A stretch of DNA of 10,271 bases from Clostridiaceae bacterium (GTDB taxonomy: Bacteria > Bacillota > Clostridia > DSM-8532): the NCBI GenBank assembly GCA_012727625.1, contig JAAYGP010000100.1:1-10271 (forward strand), in the 5' to 3' direction. The number at the start of each line of letters is the position of its first letter. Position 1 is the stretch's first letter. This document shows, piece after piece, positions 1 through 6,350 of this stretch. Both the position numbers and the translations under genes were made by a program. The notes beneath the pieces were generated by a model. The model searched no databases and was not told the origin of the DNA. It was given only the letters and a program-made list of their open reading frames with translations.

Positions 1-396
1 ATTATAATTCTTTTTATATCCTCCTTCCATGTAATAACAAATATTATTTATACAAAAAACATGGAATCTGAAATTACAGCAAATGTTGATGCCCGCATGC
101 AAAACCTTGTGAATGAGCTGGAGATGACCATAAATAAAATCAAAAGCGGTATATTTATAAATTTTTTTCTTGAATATTATCCAAACATTAGTAGCGCGTA
201 TGTCTCCACTTACACATACAAATTAATGGAGAGTAAGTTAAATACATACAAAGTTAACGAAAAATACATTGATGAGTTGTTTATAATGATAAAAGCAACC
301 GATAAACTTGTAATGCCAAATGAAATGCTTTTTAATGTATTTTACAGTAACAGTACATATACAAAAGAATTCTGGCTTAAAGAAATGGAAGATTAA
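1..396 (+). pseudogene. 5' portion of a membrane-bound AraC-family regulator, ended by an in-frame TAA (5' end outside window)
   Basis: Frame 1 is open from the first base of the window. It begins with hydrophobic residues (IIILFISSFHVITNIIY) that look like the end of a first transmembrane helix. The ATG at 61 is therefore probably internal and the true start lies left of the window. Residues after the helix (about 20-131) resemble the start of the extracellular sensor domain of the long, two-helix AraC regulators found beside LplA/LplB/YtcP transporters. Translation ends at TAA 394-396. Frame 1 then continues open, with no shift, to 2154, where the rest of the expected protein is encoded. 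The visible parts add up to about 717 codons, close to the 700-780 residues usual for this family. The simplest reading is one gene split by a point nonsense mutation. A sequencing error or stop readthrough would look the same. Confidence 0.75.
394..396 (+). other. In-frame premature TAA stop inside the AraC-type regulator
   Basis: The codons read GAA GAT TAA TTC ACA. Upstream and downstream segments are in the same frame, and 586 codons after the stop contain no further lesion. That points to a recent single-base change, a base-call error, or recoding. UAA followed by UUC is not a context known to be especially leaky. Confidence 0.85.
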
Positions 397-468
397 TTCA
401 CATTCAGGATATACCCTTCCGATAATTTTTCGGACATTTCAAAATATGCCCTGAGTTCAAAAAAATAT

Positions 469-2154
469 TTGATGCCCATTGCATTTAAGCATAATATAAA
501 TTCAAGGTTTATCATGGTTGCAATGATTGATGTAAACGAATTGCTGAAGTCCACAAGAACAGCATTTACAGATGATTTGTATATATATACAGATGCCGGG
601 CTTCTGATTCATCCCCAGGCACCGGATCGTGAAGTAAAGGATATATTGCCTGAGGATGGAAAGATTTATAGAAAACTGGAGGATGGGTATCTTTTCATCC
701 GGGAGGATACAAACAACAAACTGGTATATTATAAGTTTTATTCAAATACTCCCGTAAAACAACAACTTAAAAAGGCATCCATATCCATCCAGATAATTAT
801 TTTAATCTCAATTGTTATAAGCGCCTTTTTGGCTTTATACATGGTTAAACGGCTGAATAATCCTGTTAAGCAGATTGTTCAATTAATCAGACAGCACGAA
901 AAGGAACATGAAAAAGAAATACCGAGTGATTTTAAAAGTATTGCCAGTAATATTAAAAGCATAATTGAAAAAGCGGACACATATGAAAAGGACATAAATA
1001 AAAAGGATTCTCTGTTGAAATCATTTTCCCTGAAAGTTAAAATGTTCGACATTTTCATGGAAAGCACCAATGAAATGGAGGAGCTCAGCAAATTCAGCGA
1101 TTATATTGTAGTCTATTTTAAGATACACTTTAAAGAGAACTTTTATAAGTATATCTTTCAATCTGAAAGCAAAGGTACATATTTTCTGAGGGAATTGATT
1201 GAAATTTATGTTAACGATTACTTTAGCAAAGCAGTAACTTTCCAGGTGGACCGTGATCAAATTGTGTCGGTAATAAATACAGAAAAGAGTGTTGATGAAT
1301 TATTTGTCTATATGGAAAAAATTGTAAATATGTTAAAATCGGAAGAGGAGTATGTATTCTTTACAATAGCATGTTCAGAAAAATACCGGGATATGTCCGA
1401 ACTGAAAAATGCATATAACAGAGTTCTGAAAATTACTGACTACAGAAAATTAATTCCTGAAACCCAGTTGCTAACCGGGGAAGTAATAATCAGCGGCCGC
1501 AATGTTTTCTATTTTACAAAAGAGCAGCAGGAGCAGTTTATAAACTCCGTGCAAAGTGGGCAAATGCAGGAATCATTAAGGCTTATCAATGAAATTCTTG
1601 ATTTTAACTATAAAAAGGAAGTCAATAATTTTTATATCAAGCTTTTATGCAGTAAAATAATAAGCAATGTAAGCACTGTTCTGATGGAACTTTACCAGTG
1701 CATACCCAGCAATATAAAACTGGAGGACACCTATTCATCCCTGAACCATTGTGCAACAATTGAAGAGTATAAGGAAAAAACAATGAATTTCATATCTGTC
1801 TGCCTGAACCATATTAATGTTTATAAAAAGGAAAGCGATTATATAGTCGATTATGTTAAGAACTATATCAAAAAGAATTATTCAGAGGACATATTTCTTG
1901 ATTTGCTGTCGGATAAGTTAAATATATCAAAGACGTATCTTTCTTCATATTTCAAGGAGAAAACCGGAATAAACTGCATAGATTATCTGAATTCATACCG
2001 TATTAAGAAAGCGACCAGGCTTTTGAAGGAAACAAACGCCAAAGTAAAGGATATTGCCGTAAAGGTTGGTATTCCAAATATGAGAACATTCAACAGACTG
2101 TTCAAAAAATATGCGGGTCATGCGCCTAATGAATACAGGAAATTGCGCGCATAA
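469..2154 (+). CDS. Main portion of the AraC-family regulator: end of sensor domain, transmembrane helix, HAMP-like linker, C-terminal HTH
   Basis: This is the in-frame continuation of the interrupted regulator; the open frame actually runs from 397. It holds the last part of the extracellular sensor, then a transmembrane helix at about 778-843 (SIQIIILISIVISAFLALYM). A HAMP-like segment follows (RLNNPVKQIVQLI), then a coiled region, then a middle domain at about 1020-1830 of the kind seen in YesN-type regulators. The C-terminal AraC domain spans about 1834-2151. Its first helix-turn-helix lies around LSDKLNISKTYLSSYFKEKT. The second has the typical KDIAVKVG and FNRLFKKYAGHAPNEYRK pattern. 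No good ribosome binding site precedes the TTG at 469. ATG 514 has a weak AAGG six bases upstream. Independent translation is uncertain, and any product would lack the first helix and half of the sensor. The protein probably regulates the adjacent sugar transporter operon; this is inferred from position and family. Confidence 0.8.
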   Translation: MMPIAFKHNINSRFIMVAMIDVNELLKSTRTAFTDDLYIYTDAGLLIHPQAPDREVKDILPEDGKIYRKLEDGYLFIREDTNNKLVYYKFYSNTPVKQQLKKASISIQIIILISIVISAFLALYMVKRLNNPVKQIVQLIRQHEKEHEKEIPSDFKSIASNIKSIIEKADTYEKDINKKDSLLKSFSLKVKMFDIFMESTNEMEELSKFSDYIVVYFKIHFKENFYKYIFQSESKGTYFLRELIEIYVNDYFSKAVTFQVDRDQIVSVINTEKSVDELFVYMEKIVNMLKSEEEYVFFTIACSEKYRDMSELKNAYNRVLKITDYRKLIPETQLLTGEVIISGRNVFYFTKEQQEQFINSVQSGQMQESLRLINEILDFNYKKEVNNFYIKLLCSKIISNVSTVLMELYQCIPSNIKLEDTYSSLNHCATIEEYKEKTMNFISVCLNHINVYKKESDYIVDYVKNYIKKNYSEDIFLDLLSDKLNISKTYLSSYFKEKTGINCIDYLNSYRIKKATRLLKETNAKVKDIAVKVGIPNMRTFNRLFKKYAGHAPNEYRKLRA

Positions 2155-2235
2155 AATAAAAATTGAAAGCTTTTCAGGCAGCTGAAATCAAGTCTGATTA
2201 ATGTAATGTGCGGAATTTTCCGGTATGCTTTACAA

Positions 2236-2256
2236 GGTAATAATTCGAATATTACC
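2236..2256. promoter_or_regulatory. Near-perfect 21-bp palindrome, candidate operator
   Basis: The sequence is GGTAAT, A, ATTCGAAT, ATTACC. The arms GGTAAT/ATTACC flank the self-complementary octamer ATTCGAAT, with one extra A breaking symmetry. It ends 14 bases upstream of the -35-like TTGACC at 2270. It has no T-run, so it is not a terminator. An operator role is inferred from symmetry and position only. Confidence 0.35.
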
Positions 2257-2269
2257 AAAAGAATTAATA

Positions 2270-2302
2270 TTGACCACAATCAAAAAAAATGTCTGCTATA
2301 AT
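2270..2302 (+). promoter_or_regulatory. Extended -10 promoter candidate upstream of the transporter operon
   Basis: A perfect extended -10, TGCTATAAT, lies at 2294-2302. TTGACC at 2270-2275 matches the -35 consensus in five of six bases, but the spacer is 21 nt, longer than ideal. The extended -10 could compensate. Transcription from here would give a leader of about 175 nt before the binding-protein gene. That leader would contain the tandem repeat at 2368-2399. Confidence 0.5.
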
Positions 2303-2367
2303 TACTTCAAAACACCAAAATATACAGATTAATCTTAGATATCAAAGTTTAAACGATCCGGATTAAT

Positions 2368-2399
2368 TGACTATTATCGCATGTAATGACTATTGTCGC
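2368..2399. promoter_or_regulatory. Tandem direct repeat, candidate AraC-type operator
   Basis: TGACTATTATCGC (2368-2380) and TGACTATTGTCGC (2387-2399) differ at one of 13 positions and start 19 bp apart. Each is preceded by TAAT. AraC-family proteins typically bind two direct half-sites about two helical turns apart, with the proximal one touching the -35 box. The second copy here contains the -35-like TTGTCG. The regulator gene next door encodes an AraC-type DNA-binding domain. Binding itself is inferred. Confidence 0.5.
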
Positions 2400-2421
2400 T
2401 GCTGTTCTCCTCTTTTATACT
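2393..2421 (+). promoter_or_regulatory. Candidate activator-dependent promoter for the ABC transporter operon
   Basis: A weak -35, TTGTCG (2393-2398), lies 17 nt upstream of TATACT (2416-2421), which matches the -10 consensus in five of six bases. A second TATACT is at 2428-2433. A poor -35 embedded in a repeated regulator-like site is the usual layout of an AraC-activated promoter. The leader to the binding-protein start would be about 55 nt. Confidence 0.45.
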
Positions 2422-2470
2422 CTTGAATATACTCTGCAGAGAAACTTTTAAATTTTGTTTTATTCATTGA

Positions 2471-2477
2471 AGGGAGG
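2471..2477 (+). promoter_or_regulatory. Ribosome binding site of the solute-binding protein gene
   Basis: AGGGAGG ends 6 nt before TTG 2484 and 12 nt before the in-frame ATG 2490. Spacing favours the TTG, while codon preference favours the ATG. Only the first two residues (Met-Phe) differ. Confidence 0.7.
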
Positions 2478-2483
2478 AAACTG

Positions 2484-4049
2484 TTGTTTATGAAAAAAGT
2501 TCTGGCACTATTATTGGTTTTAGTTTTAGGCGCATCACTTGCGGCGTGTACCCCGCTATCAGACCCGGCCTCCACCTCGATCCAGGCTGGTGAAACAACC
2601 GCAGTGCAAGGTACAACCGCCGGTGAGGAAGAGGAAACACCTTTGTTGTTCAGCGAACCAACCGTTATTGAAATTATGGCACCGTATCATGCAAGCTGGC
2701 CTTTCCAGGAGGACTGGTATGTTCTTGACATGATAAAGAGGCACACAAACGCTGTTATTAAAATGGATGCTGTGGATTCAACAGGTTTTATAGATAAATA
2801 CAATATAACAATGGCTTCAGGTGAACTGCCCGATATAATTTTTGATTTCAATTCAGATCAGGGCAATCTGTACGGTCCGGATGGCGCCTTTGTCAATATT
2901 TTGGAACATCTGGACAAACTGCCGAACTTCAAGAAGTTCTATGAAAGGGAAGCCGCCCATGTTATGAGCTCAATGTCCCCGGACGGGGCTTTATACGGAT
3001 TCCCCATCTATGGTATAGGAAACACCAACTTAAGAGGATGGCTATACCGTAGAGATATATTTGAAAAACATAGTATTCCTGCTCCCAAAACCCAGGAAGA
3101 GTTTTATAATGCTTTGAAAAAACTGAAGGAAATATATCCGGAAAGCTATCCTTTAACTTTCAGGGAAAATCTTGTCCATTTCAAGATGGCGTCTGCCGCC
3201 TGGGGTACATGCAACGAGCAGTATTATGACTGGGATGAAAAAGTATGGAAATATGGTCCCATTGAAGACAGTTTTAAGGAAATGGTGGCGTTTTACAAAA
3301 AACTGTTTGATGAAGATCTTATCCCTCCTGACTTCCTTACTCTCACAACCCAGCAGTGGCAGCAAATATTGTCCTCCAATGGCGCATTTTTGACACTGGA
3401 TTATATTGTAAGAGTTGACTTCTATAATGTACCGATGAGAGAGGAAAACCCGGAAGTTAACTGGCGCTATATGGAGCCGGTGCCCTTTGGTTCAAAAGGA
3501 CAGAAAAAGCTCAGATTTTCAGCCGAATCCAATACAATTCTTAATCTGTGCAACTCAGATAACCAGGAAGCTGCAATGAAGTTTGTAGACTGGATGTATT
3601 CGGATGAAGCAGTAGATTTGTTGTCCTGGGGTGAAGAAGGAGTTACATACAGAATAGGGCCAAATGGCCGTGAATGGATTGGTGAAAATATGACAGCCGA
3701 TACAATAAGAAAACAATACGGTTTGTCAACCAATGGTCTTTATACACTGTTCAACTACGACGCACACGCCGCGACTTTCAGCCCTGAATTAAGAGAGGCG
3801 GATACTATGGCTTTGTCCTGCCAGGATAAGATGATTCCAAGAGTGGCATTAACTCAGGAGGAAAAGGATATTGATTTGACAATAGGGGTTTCAATCAGGG
3901 AGCATTACAGATCTGAAATATCAAAATTTATCATAGGTGACAGACCCCTGGATGAATTTGATCAGTATGTTGAAGAGATTAAGAGCCTTGGGCTTGATAC
4001 TTTCCTTGATACAATTTCTAAAGCGTTCAGGAGACAATTGGGTGAATAA
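2484..4049 (+). CDS. ABC transporter extracellular solute-binding lipoprotein (LplA/YtcQ type, family 1)
   Basis: A 521-residue sugar-binding lipoprotein of a carbohydrate importer, anchored on the outer face of the membrane. The N-terminus has a basic MKK, a leucine/valine-rich core and the lipobox LAAC, placing the lipidated Cys at residue 22 (codon 2547-2549). A Ser/Thr/Glu-rich linker follows to about residue 58. The mature domain starts near PTVIEIMAPY. It contains the family's typical WLYRRDIFEKHSIPAPKTQEE segment and, near the C-terminal third, VDWMYSDEAVDLLSWGEEGV. Both segments are characteristic of the LplA/YtcQ group, and the length fits (about 500-560). The gene is first in an operon with two LplB/YtcP-type permeases and lies downstream of an AraC-type sensor-regulator. 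Substrate is not evident; related systems handle plant-polysaccharide oligosaccharides. The start could be TTG 2484 or ATG 2490. Confidence 0.93.
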   Translation: MFMKKVLALLLVLVLGASLAACTPLSDPASTSIQAGETTAVQGTTAGEEEETPLLFSEPTVIEIMAPYHASWPFQEDWYVLDMIKRHTNAVIKMDAVDSTGFIDKYNITMASGELPDIIFDFNSDQGNLYGPDGAFVNILEHLDKLPNFKKFYEREAAHVMSSMSPDGALYGFPIYGIGNTNLRGWLYRRDIFEKHSIPAPKTQEEFYNALKKLKEIYPESYPLTFRENLVHFKMASAAWGTCNEQYYDWDEKVWKYGPIEDSFKEMVAFYKKLFDEDLIPPDFLTLTTQQWQQILSSNGAFLTLDYIVRVDFYNVPMREENPEVNWRYMEPVPFGSKGQKKLRFSAESNTILNLCNSDNQEAAMKFVDWMYSDEAVDLLSWGEEGVTYRIGPNGREWIGENMTADTIRKQYGLSTNGLYTLFNYDAHAATFSPELREADTMALSCQDKMIPRVALTQEEKDIDLTIGVSIREHYRSEISKFIIGDRPLDEFDQYVEEIKSLGLDTFLDTISKAFRRQLGE

Positions 4050-4060
4050 TTGCGCCTTGG

Positions 4061-4159
4061 ATGTTTGAAAAAAATAAAAAAAATGGTGGTTCCGGGGTTA
4101 TGGCTTTCCAGTACACCCCGGAACACACATATATCACTCCCAACTACGTGTGGCCATAA
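4061..4159 (+). other. Short ORF of 32 codons in the intercistronic gap, probably not a gene
   Basis: ATG 4061 opens a 32-residue frame rich in Lys/Asn at its start and in aromatic residues at its end, closing at TAA 4157. No ribosome binding site precedes it and no family is recognisable. It coincides with strong inverted repeats that better explain the base composition. Confidence 0.1.
4068..4124 (-). terminator. Hairpin plus T-tract reading on the minus strand, between the binding-protein and permease genes
   Basis: GTTCCGGGGT (4089-4098) and ACCCCGGAAC (4115-4124) form a perfect 10-bp stem with a 16-nt loop. On the minus strand the stem is followed by CACCA and then two long T runs (the A-rich stretch 4068-4083), giving an intrinsic-terminator layout. 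GTG/CAC next to the stem can add three pairs with one bulge. No minus-strand gene precedes it. On the plus strand it would act only as a stable mRNA hairpin. Confidence 0.45.
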
Positions 4160-4160
4160 C
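4097..4160. repeat. Second inverted repeat overlapping the first (alternative fold or pseudoknot)
   Basis: GTTATGGC (4097-4104) and GCCATAAC (4153-4160) are perfectly complementary. The first copy overlaps the end of the left arm and the loop of the 4089-4124 hairpin. The loop bases TATGGC could pair downstream as a pseudoknot, or the two stems could compete. CACAC (4124-4128) and GTGTG (4148-4152) add another short pairing inside it. Confidence 0.4.
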
Positions 4161-4181
4161 AGCCGGTATTTCGGAAAAAAC

Positions 4182-4202
4182 TTATGCTCTCGCTTCGCAT
4201 AA
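4182..4202. repeat. Small inverted repeat in the intercistronic gap
   Basis: TTATGC (4182-4187) and GCATAA (4197-4202) could form a 6-bp stem with a 9-nt loop. No T-run follows, so it is not a terminator. With the two larger repeats upstream, it makes the 4050-4351 gap rich in possible RNA structure. Confidence 0.25.
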
Positions 4203-4251
4203 AATCGCTTGTTTAGAAAAATGAACGCCTGAGAAAGCTTTTGTGTGAATT

Positions 4252-4280
4252 TTGTTGGAATTAGCGGAACCGGAAATAAT
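4252..4280 (+). promoter_or_regulatory. Weak internal promoter candidate before the first permease gene
   Basis: TTGTTG (4252-4257) and AATAAT (4275-4280) are 17 nt apart. They match the -35 consensus in three of six bases and the -10 in five of six. It could let the permeases be transcribed separately from the binding protein, but matches this weak are common in A+T-rich DNA. Confidence 0.2.
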
Positions 4281-4351
4281 ATCGGACTTGATATAAAGGT
4301 TTTAATATATTTTCGCGGTTTATTTTTTTCAGTAACTGGAGTGTTGAGACT

Positions 4352-5290
4352 ATGAGTAATACAAATATATTGCCAAAAACAGGTATGGGAAGATTCCTGA
4401 AAAGGCTAAACGACAGCAAATATCTTCTTATTATGATTTTACCAATGTTGACTTTTTTTATATTGTTCAATTACTTGCCTATGTATGGGATAATAATAGC
4501 ATTTAAGCAGTATTCGCCTTTCAAAGGCTTTTTTGACAGCCCATGGGTTGGATTCAAACATTTTCAAACCTTTTTCGCCTACCAGCATGCCTGGAGGTTA
4601 ATAAGAAATACTTTTCTGTTGTCTTTTTATTCTCTTATATGGGGATTTCCTGCCCCTATCATATTTGCGCTTATTCTTAACGAAGTAAAAAATGAACGCG
4701 GCAAAAAACTCGTTCAGACAGTGACATATATGCCCCACTTTATTTCAACTGTTGTAGTTGTAAGTATGATTACAATGTTTTTATCGCCATCAACGGGAAT
4801 AGTTAATAAGCTCGTGGAGGCATTGGGGTATAAAAAAATTAATTTCATGATTAATCCGGGATGGTTCAGACCAATATACATAGCTTCAGGAATATGGCAG
4901 GGTGTAGGGTGGGGCTCGATAATATATTTGGCTGCCTTATCCAATATTGATCCTACTCTTTATGCTTCGGCGATGATTGATGGAGCCAACAAGCTTCAAA
5001 GGATTATTCATATAAGCATTCCTTGTATTGCCCCGACAATTATTACATTATTGATATTAAGAACGGGTAATTTAATGTCTGTTGGTTTCGAAAAAGCATT
5101 TCTGCTACAGGGTACGGCGACATATGAGACCTCCGATGTAATACAAACCTTTGTTTACCGGCAGGGAATGAGAGCGGGAAACATGAGCTACGCGACGGCG
5201 ATTGGTCTTTTTAACTCTGTTATAAATCTTTGTTTCCTCGTTTCCGCCAACTATATATCCAGACGCGTAAACGAAACCAGCTTATGGTGA
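4352..5290 (+). CDS. ABC sugar transporter permease, LplB/YteP type
   Basis: A 312-residue integral membrane subunit of the binding-protein-dependent importer. After a short basic N-terminus (GRFLKRLND), the first helix runs about residues 24-51. Further hydrophobic segments lie near 84-110, 126-146, 176-197, 223-238 and 283-302, giving the six helices expected for this family. The cytoplasmic EAA loop that docks onto the ATPase is at about 204-227: SAMIDGANKLQRIIHISIP, with the conserved DGA and the following IP. Segments NYLPMYGIIIAFKQYSP and VTYMPHFISTVVVV are typical of LplB relatives. The start is ATG 4352, with GGAG (4338-4341) 10 nt upstream. The gene lies 302 nt after the binding-protein gene and 14 nt before the second permease start. 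The pair probably forms a heterodimeric pore. Confidence 0.94.
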   Translation: MSNTNILPKTGMGRFLKRLNDSKYLLIMILPMLTFFILFNYLPMYGIIIAFKQYSPFKGFFDSPWVGFKHFQTFFAYQHAWRLIRNTFLLSFYSLIWGFPAPIIFALILNEVKNERGKKLVQTVTYMPHFISTVVVVSMITMFLSPSTGIVNKLVEALGYKKINFMINPGWFRPIYIASGIWQGVGWGSIIYLAALSNIDPTLYASAMIDGANKLQRIIHISIPCIAPTIITLLILRTGNLMSVGFEKAFLLQGTATYETSDVIQTFVYRQGMRAGNMSYATAIGLFNSVINLCFLVSANYISRRVNETSLW

Positions 5291-5291
5291 C

Positions 5292-5298
5292 AGGAGGG
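5292..5298 (+). promoter_or_regulatory. Ribosome binding site that sets the TTG start of the second permease
   Basis: AGGAGGG lies immediately after the first permease's stop codon and 6 nt before TTG 5305. The nearby ATG at 5300 is too close and in another frame, where it soon meets a stop. This argues for the TTG over the longer open frame that begins at 5230. Confidence 0.8.
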
Positions 5299-5304
5299 AA
5301 TGAA

Positions 5305-6171
5305 TTGGAAAAGAAAAAAATATCCATATGGACCGTATTAAAAGTAGTGTTTCTTACTTTCATGGTATTAATCACCTTATATCCGTTTATTTTTATGGTG
5401 TCAGCATCCCTTTCCGATAAATTAAGTGTAATGCGCAATGAAATCATTTTATGGCCGAAAGGGTTAAATTTTGAAGCTTATAAGTTTGTTTTCAGGGATA
5501 GGAGAATTTTTAGAGCCTACGAGAATACAATAATTTACGTAGTATTAGGAACAGCCATATCAATGACGGTAACAACCCTTGGGGCATATGGCCTGAGCAA
5601 AAAAAACAGATTGGTGTTTTTTAAGTTCTTTAATCTTCTGATTGTAATAACCATGTTTTTTGGCGGCGGTATGATACCGAAATACCTGGTTGTAAAGGAG
5701 CTCAAACTGCTTGATACGATCTGGGCGGTTGTACTGCCGTCGGCAATAAGCGCGTGGAATGTCATTGTAATGAGGACATTTTTTATGGAGTTTCCTGAGG
5801 AAATTGAGCAATCAGGTTTCATTGACGGCCTGAATGACTTAGGGGTTTTATATTACCTCGTGCTGCCGACGTCAGGGGCCATACTGGCTACCATGAGCCT
5901 GTTTAATGCGGTGGGATACTGGAATTCATTCATGGAGCCTTTCCTGTATCTGCAGGATCAGAAAAAATTACCGCTGCAGGTTATATTGCGAAGCATCGTA
6001 ATTCAGGGAAGTTCCCTTGAAAACCAATATGTCAGTGTGGACACACCGGTTGTTGAAGAGTCGTTGAAGTATGCCACGATTATTGTCTCAGTAATACCAA
6101 TTATGACTATCTACCCTTTTACACAAAAATACTTTATGAAAGGTGTTATGGTAGGATCACTGAAAGGTTAA
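5305..6171 (+). CDS. ABC sugar transporter permease, YtcP/YesQ type
   Basis: The second pore subunit of the importer, 288 residues from the TTG start chosen by the AGGAGGG six bases upstream. The open frame extends back to 5230, but that would overlap the first permease by about 60 bases and add a poorly hydrophobic tail. The first helix runs about 11-33 (LKVVFLTFMVLITLYPFIFMV), with further helices near 74-96, 108-124, 137-156, 189-207 and 255-272. The EAA-type ATPase-docking loop is at about 165-189 (EEIEQSGFIDGLNDLG, then LP). It keeps IDG but has QSG where relatives usually have a small-residue ESA/EAA pattern. The C-terminus YPFTQKYFMKGVMVGSLKG is the hallmark ending of this family. No ATPase gene follows; such systems usually share a distant MsmX-like ATPase. 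Confidence 0.94.
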   Translation: MEKKKISIWTVLKVVFLTFMVLITLYPFIFMVSASLSDKLSVMRNEIILWPKGLNFEAYKFVFRDRRIFRAYENTIIYVVLGTAISMTVTTLGAYGLSKKNRLVFFKFFNLLIVITMFFGGGMIPKYLVVKELKLLDTIWAVVLPSAISAWNVIVMRTFFMEFPEEIEQSGFIDGLNDLGVLYYLVLPTSGAILATMSLFNAVGYWNSFMEPFLYLQDQKKLPLQVILRSIVIQGSSLENQYVSVDTPVVEESLKYATIIVSVIPIMTIYPFTQKYFMKGVMVGSLKG

Positions 6172-6180
6172 CAGCAATTC

Positions 6181-6212
6181 CATGCTGCCTGTTTAATCAG
6201 GTTTTAAGCATG
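6181..6212. repeat. Hairpin just after the transporter operon
   Basis: CATGCT (6181-6186) pairs with AGCATG (6207-6212), and CCTG (6188-6191) with CAGG (6198-6201) inside it. No T-run follows. It lies upstream of the true terminator and may protect the 3' end of the mRNA. Confidence 0.35.
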
Positions 6213-6220
6213 ATTATTCC

Positions 6221-6258
6221 GTACAATAAAACCACATGGTCTGGTTGTTTTATTGCAC
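6221..6258. repeat. Imperfect inverted repeat with 15-nt arms
   Basis: The arms at 6221-6235 and 6244-6258 pair except at two positions, around a perfect CAATAAAAC/GTTTTATTG core. The loop is 8 nt and no T-run follows. It could be an mRNA stem or a protein site; its function is unknown. Confidence 0.35.
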
Positions 6259-6299
6259 TAATTATTATCTCTGCGTCTATAAGCTGTAAATATGCATAA

Positions 6300-6350
6300 G
6301 ACTTCAGATGGAGGGTTTACTCCACCTGAAGTCAGCCTTTTTATTTTTTG
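6300..6350 (+). terminator. Intrinsic terminator of the ABC transporter operon
   Basis: GACTTCAG (6300-6307) pairs with CTGAAGTC (6326-6333). After one A/C mismatch, TGGAG (6309-6313) pairs with CTCCA (6320-6324) around a 6-nt loop. The tail AGCCTTTTTATTTTTT follows. The T-rich tail overlaps the end of the convergent flavin reductase gene. On the opposite strand the following T-run is poor, although the hairpin may still help end that transcript. Confidence 0.88.

Noticed and set aside
2164..2176. TGAAAGCTTTTCA resembling a CcpA catabolite-repression (cre) site
   Set aside because: It is one base short of the 14-bp cre pattern and lacks the central CG. It is a near-palindrome only.
2172..2187. 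TTTCAG/CTGAAA hairpin after the regulator gene as a terminator
   Set aside because: The stem is 6 bp and no T-run follows on the plus strand.
4061..4159. 32-codon ORF in the binding-protein/permease gap as a real small gene
   Set aside because: It has no ribosome binding site and no recognisable family, and it coincides with inverted repeats that explain the sequence. It is listed only at very low confidence.
5230..5304. N-terminal extension of the second permease
   Set aside because: It would overlap the first permease by about 60 bases, lacks a ribosome binding site, and is not part of the family's usual N-terminus. TTG 5305 has AGGAGGG at good spacing.
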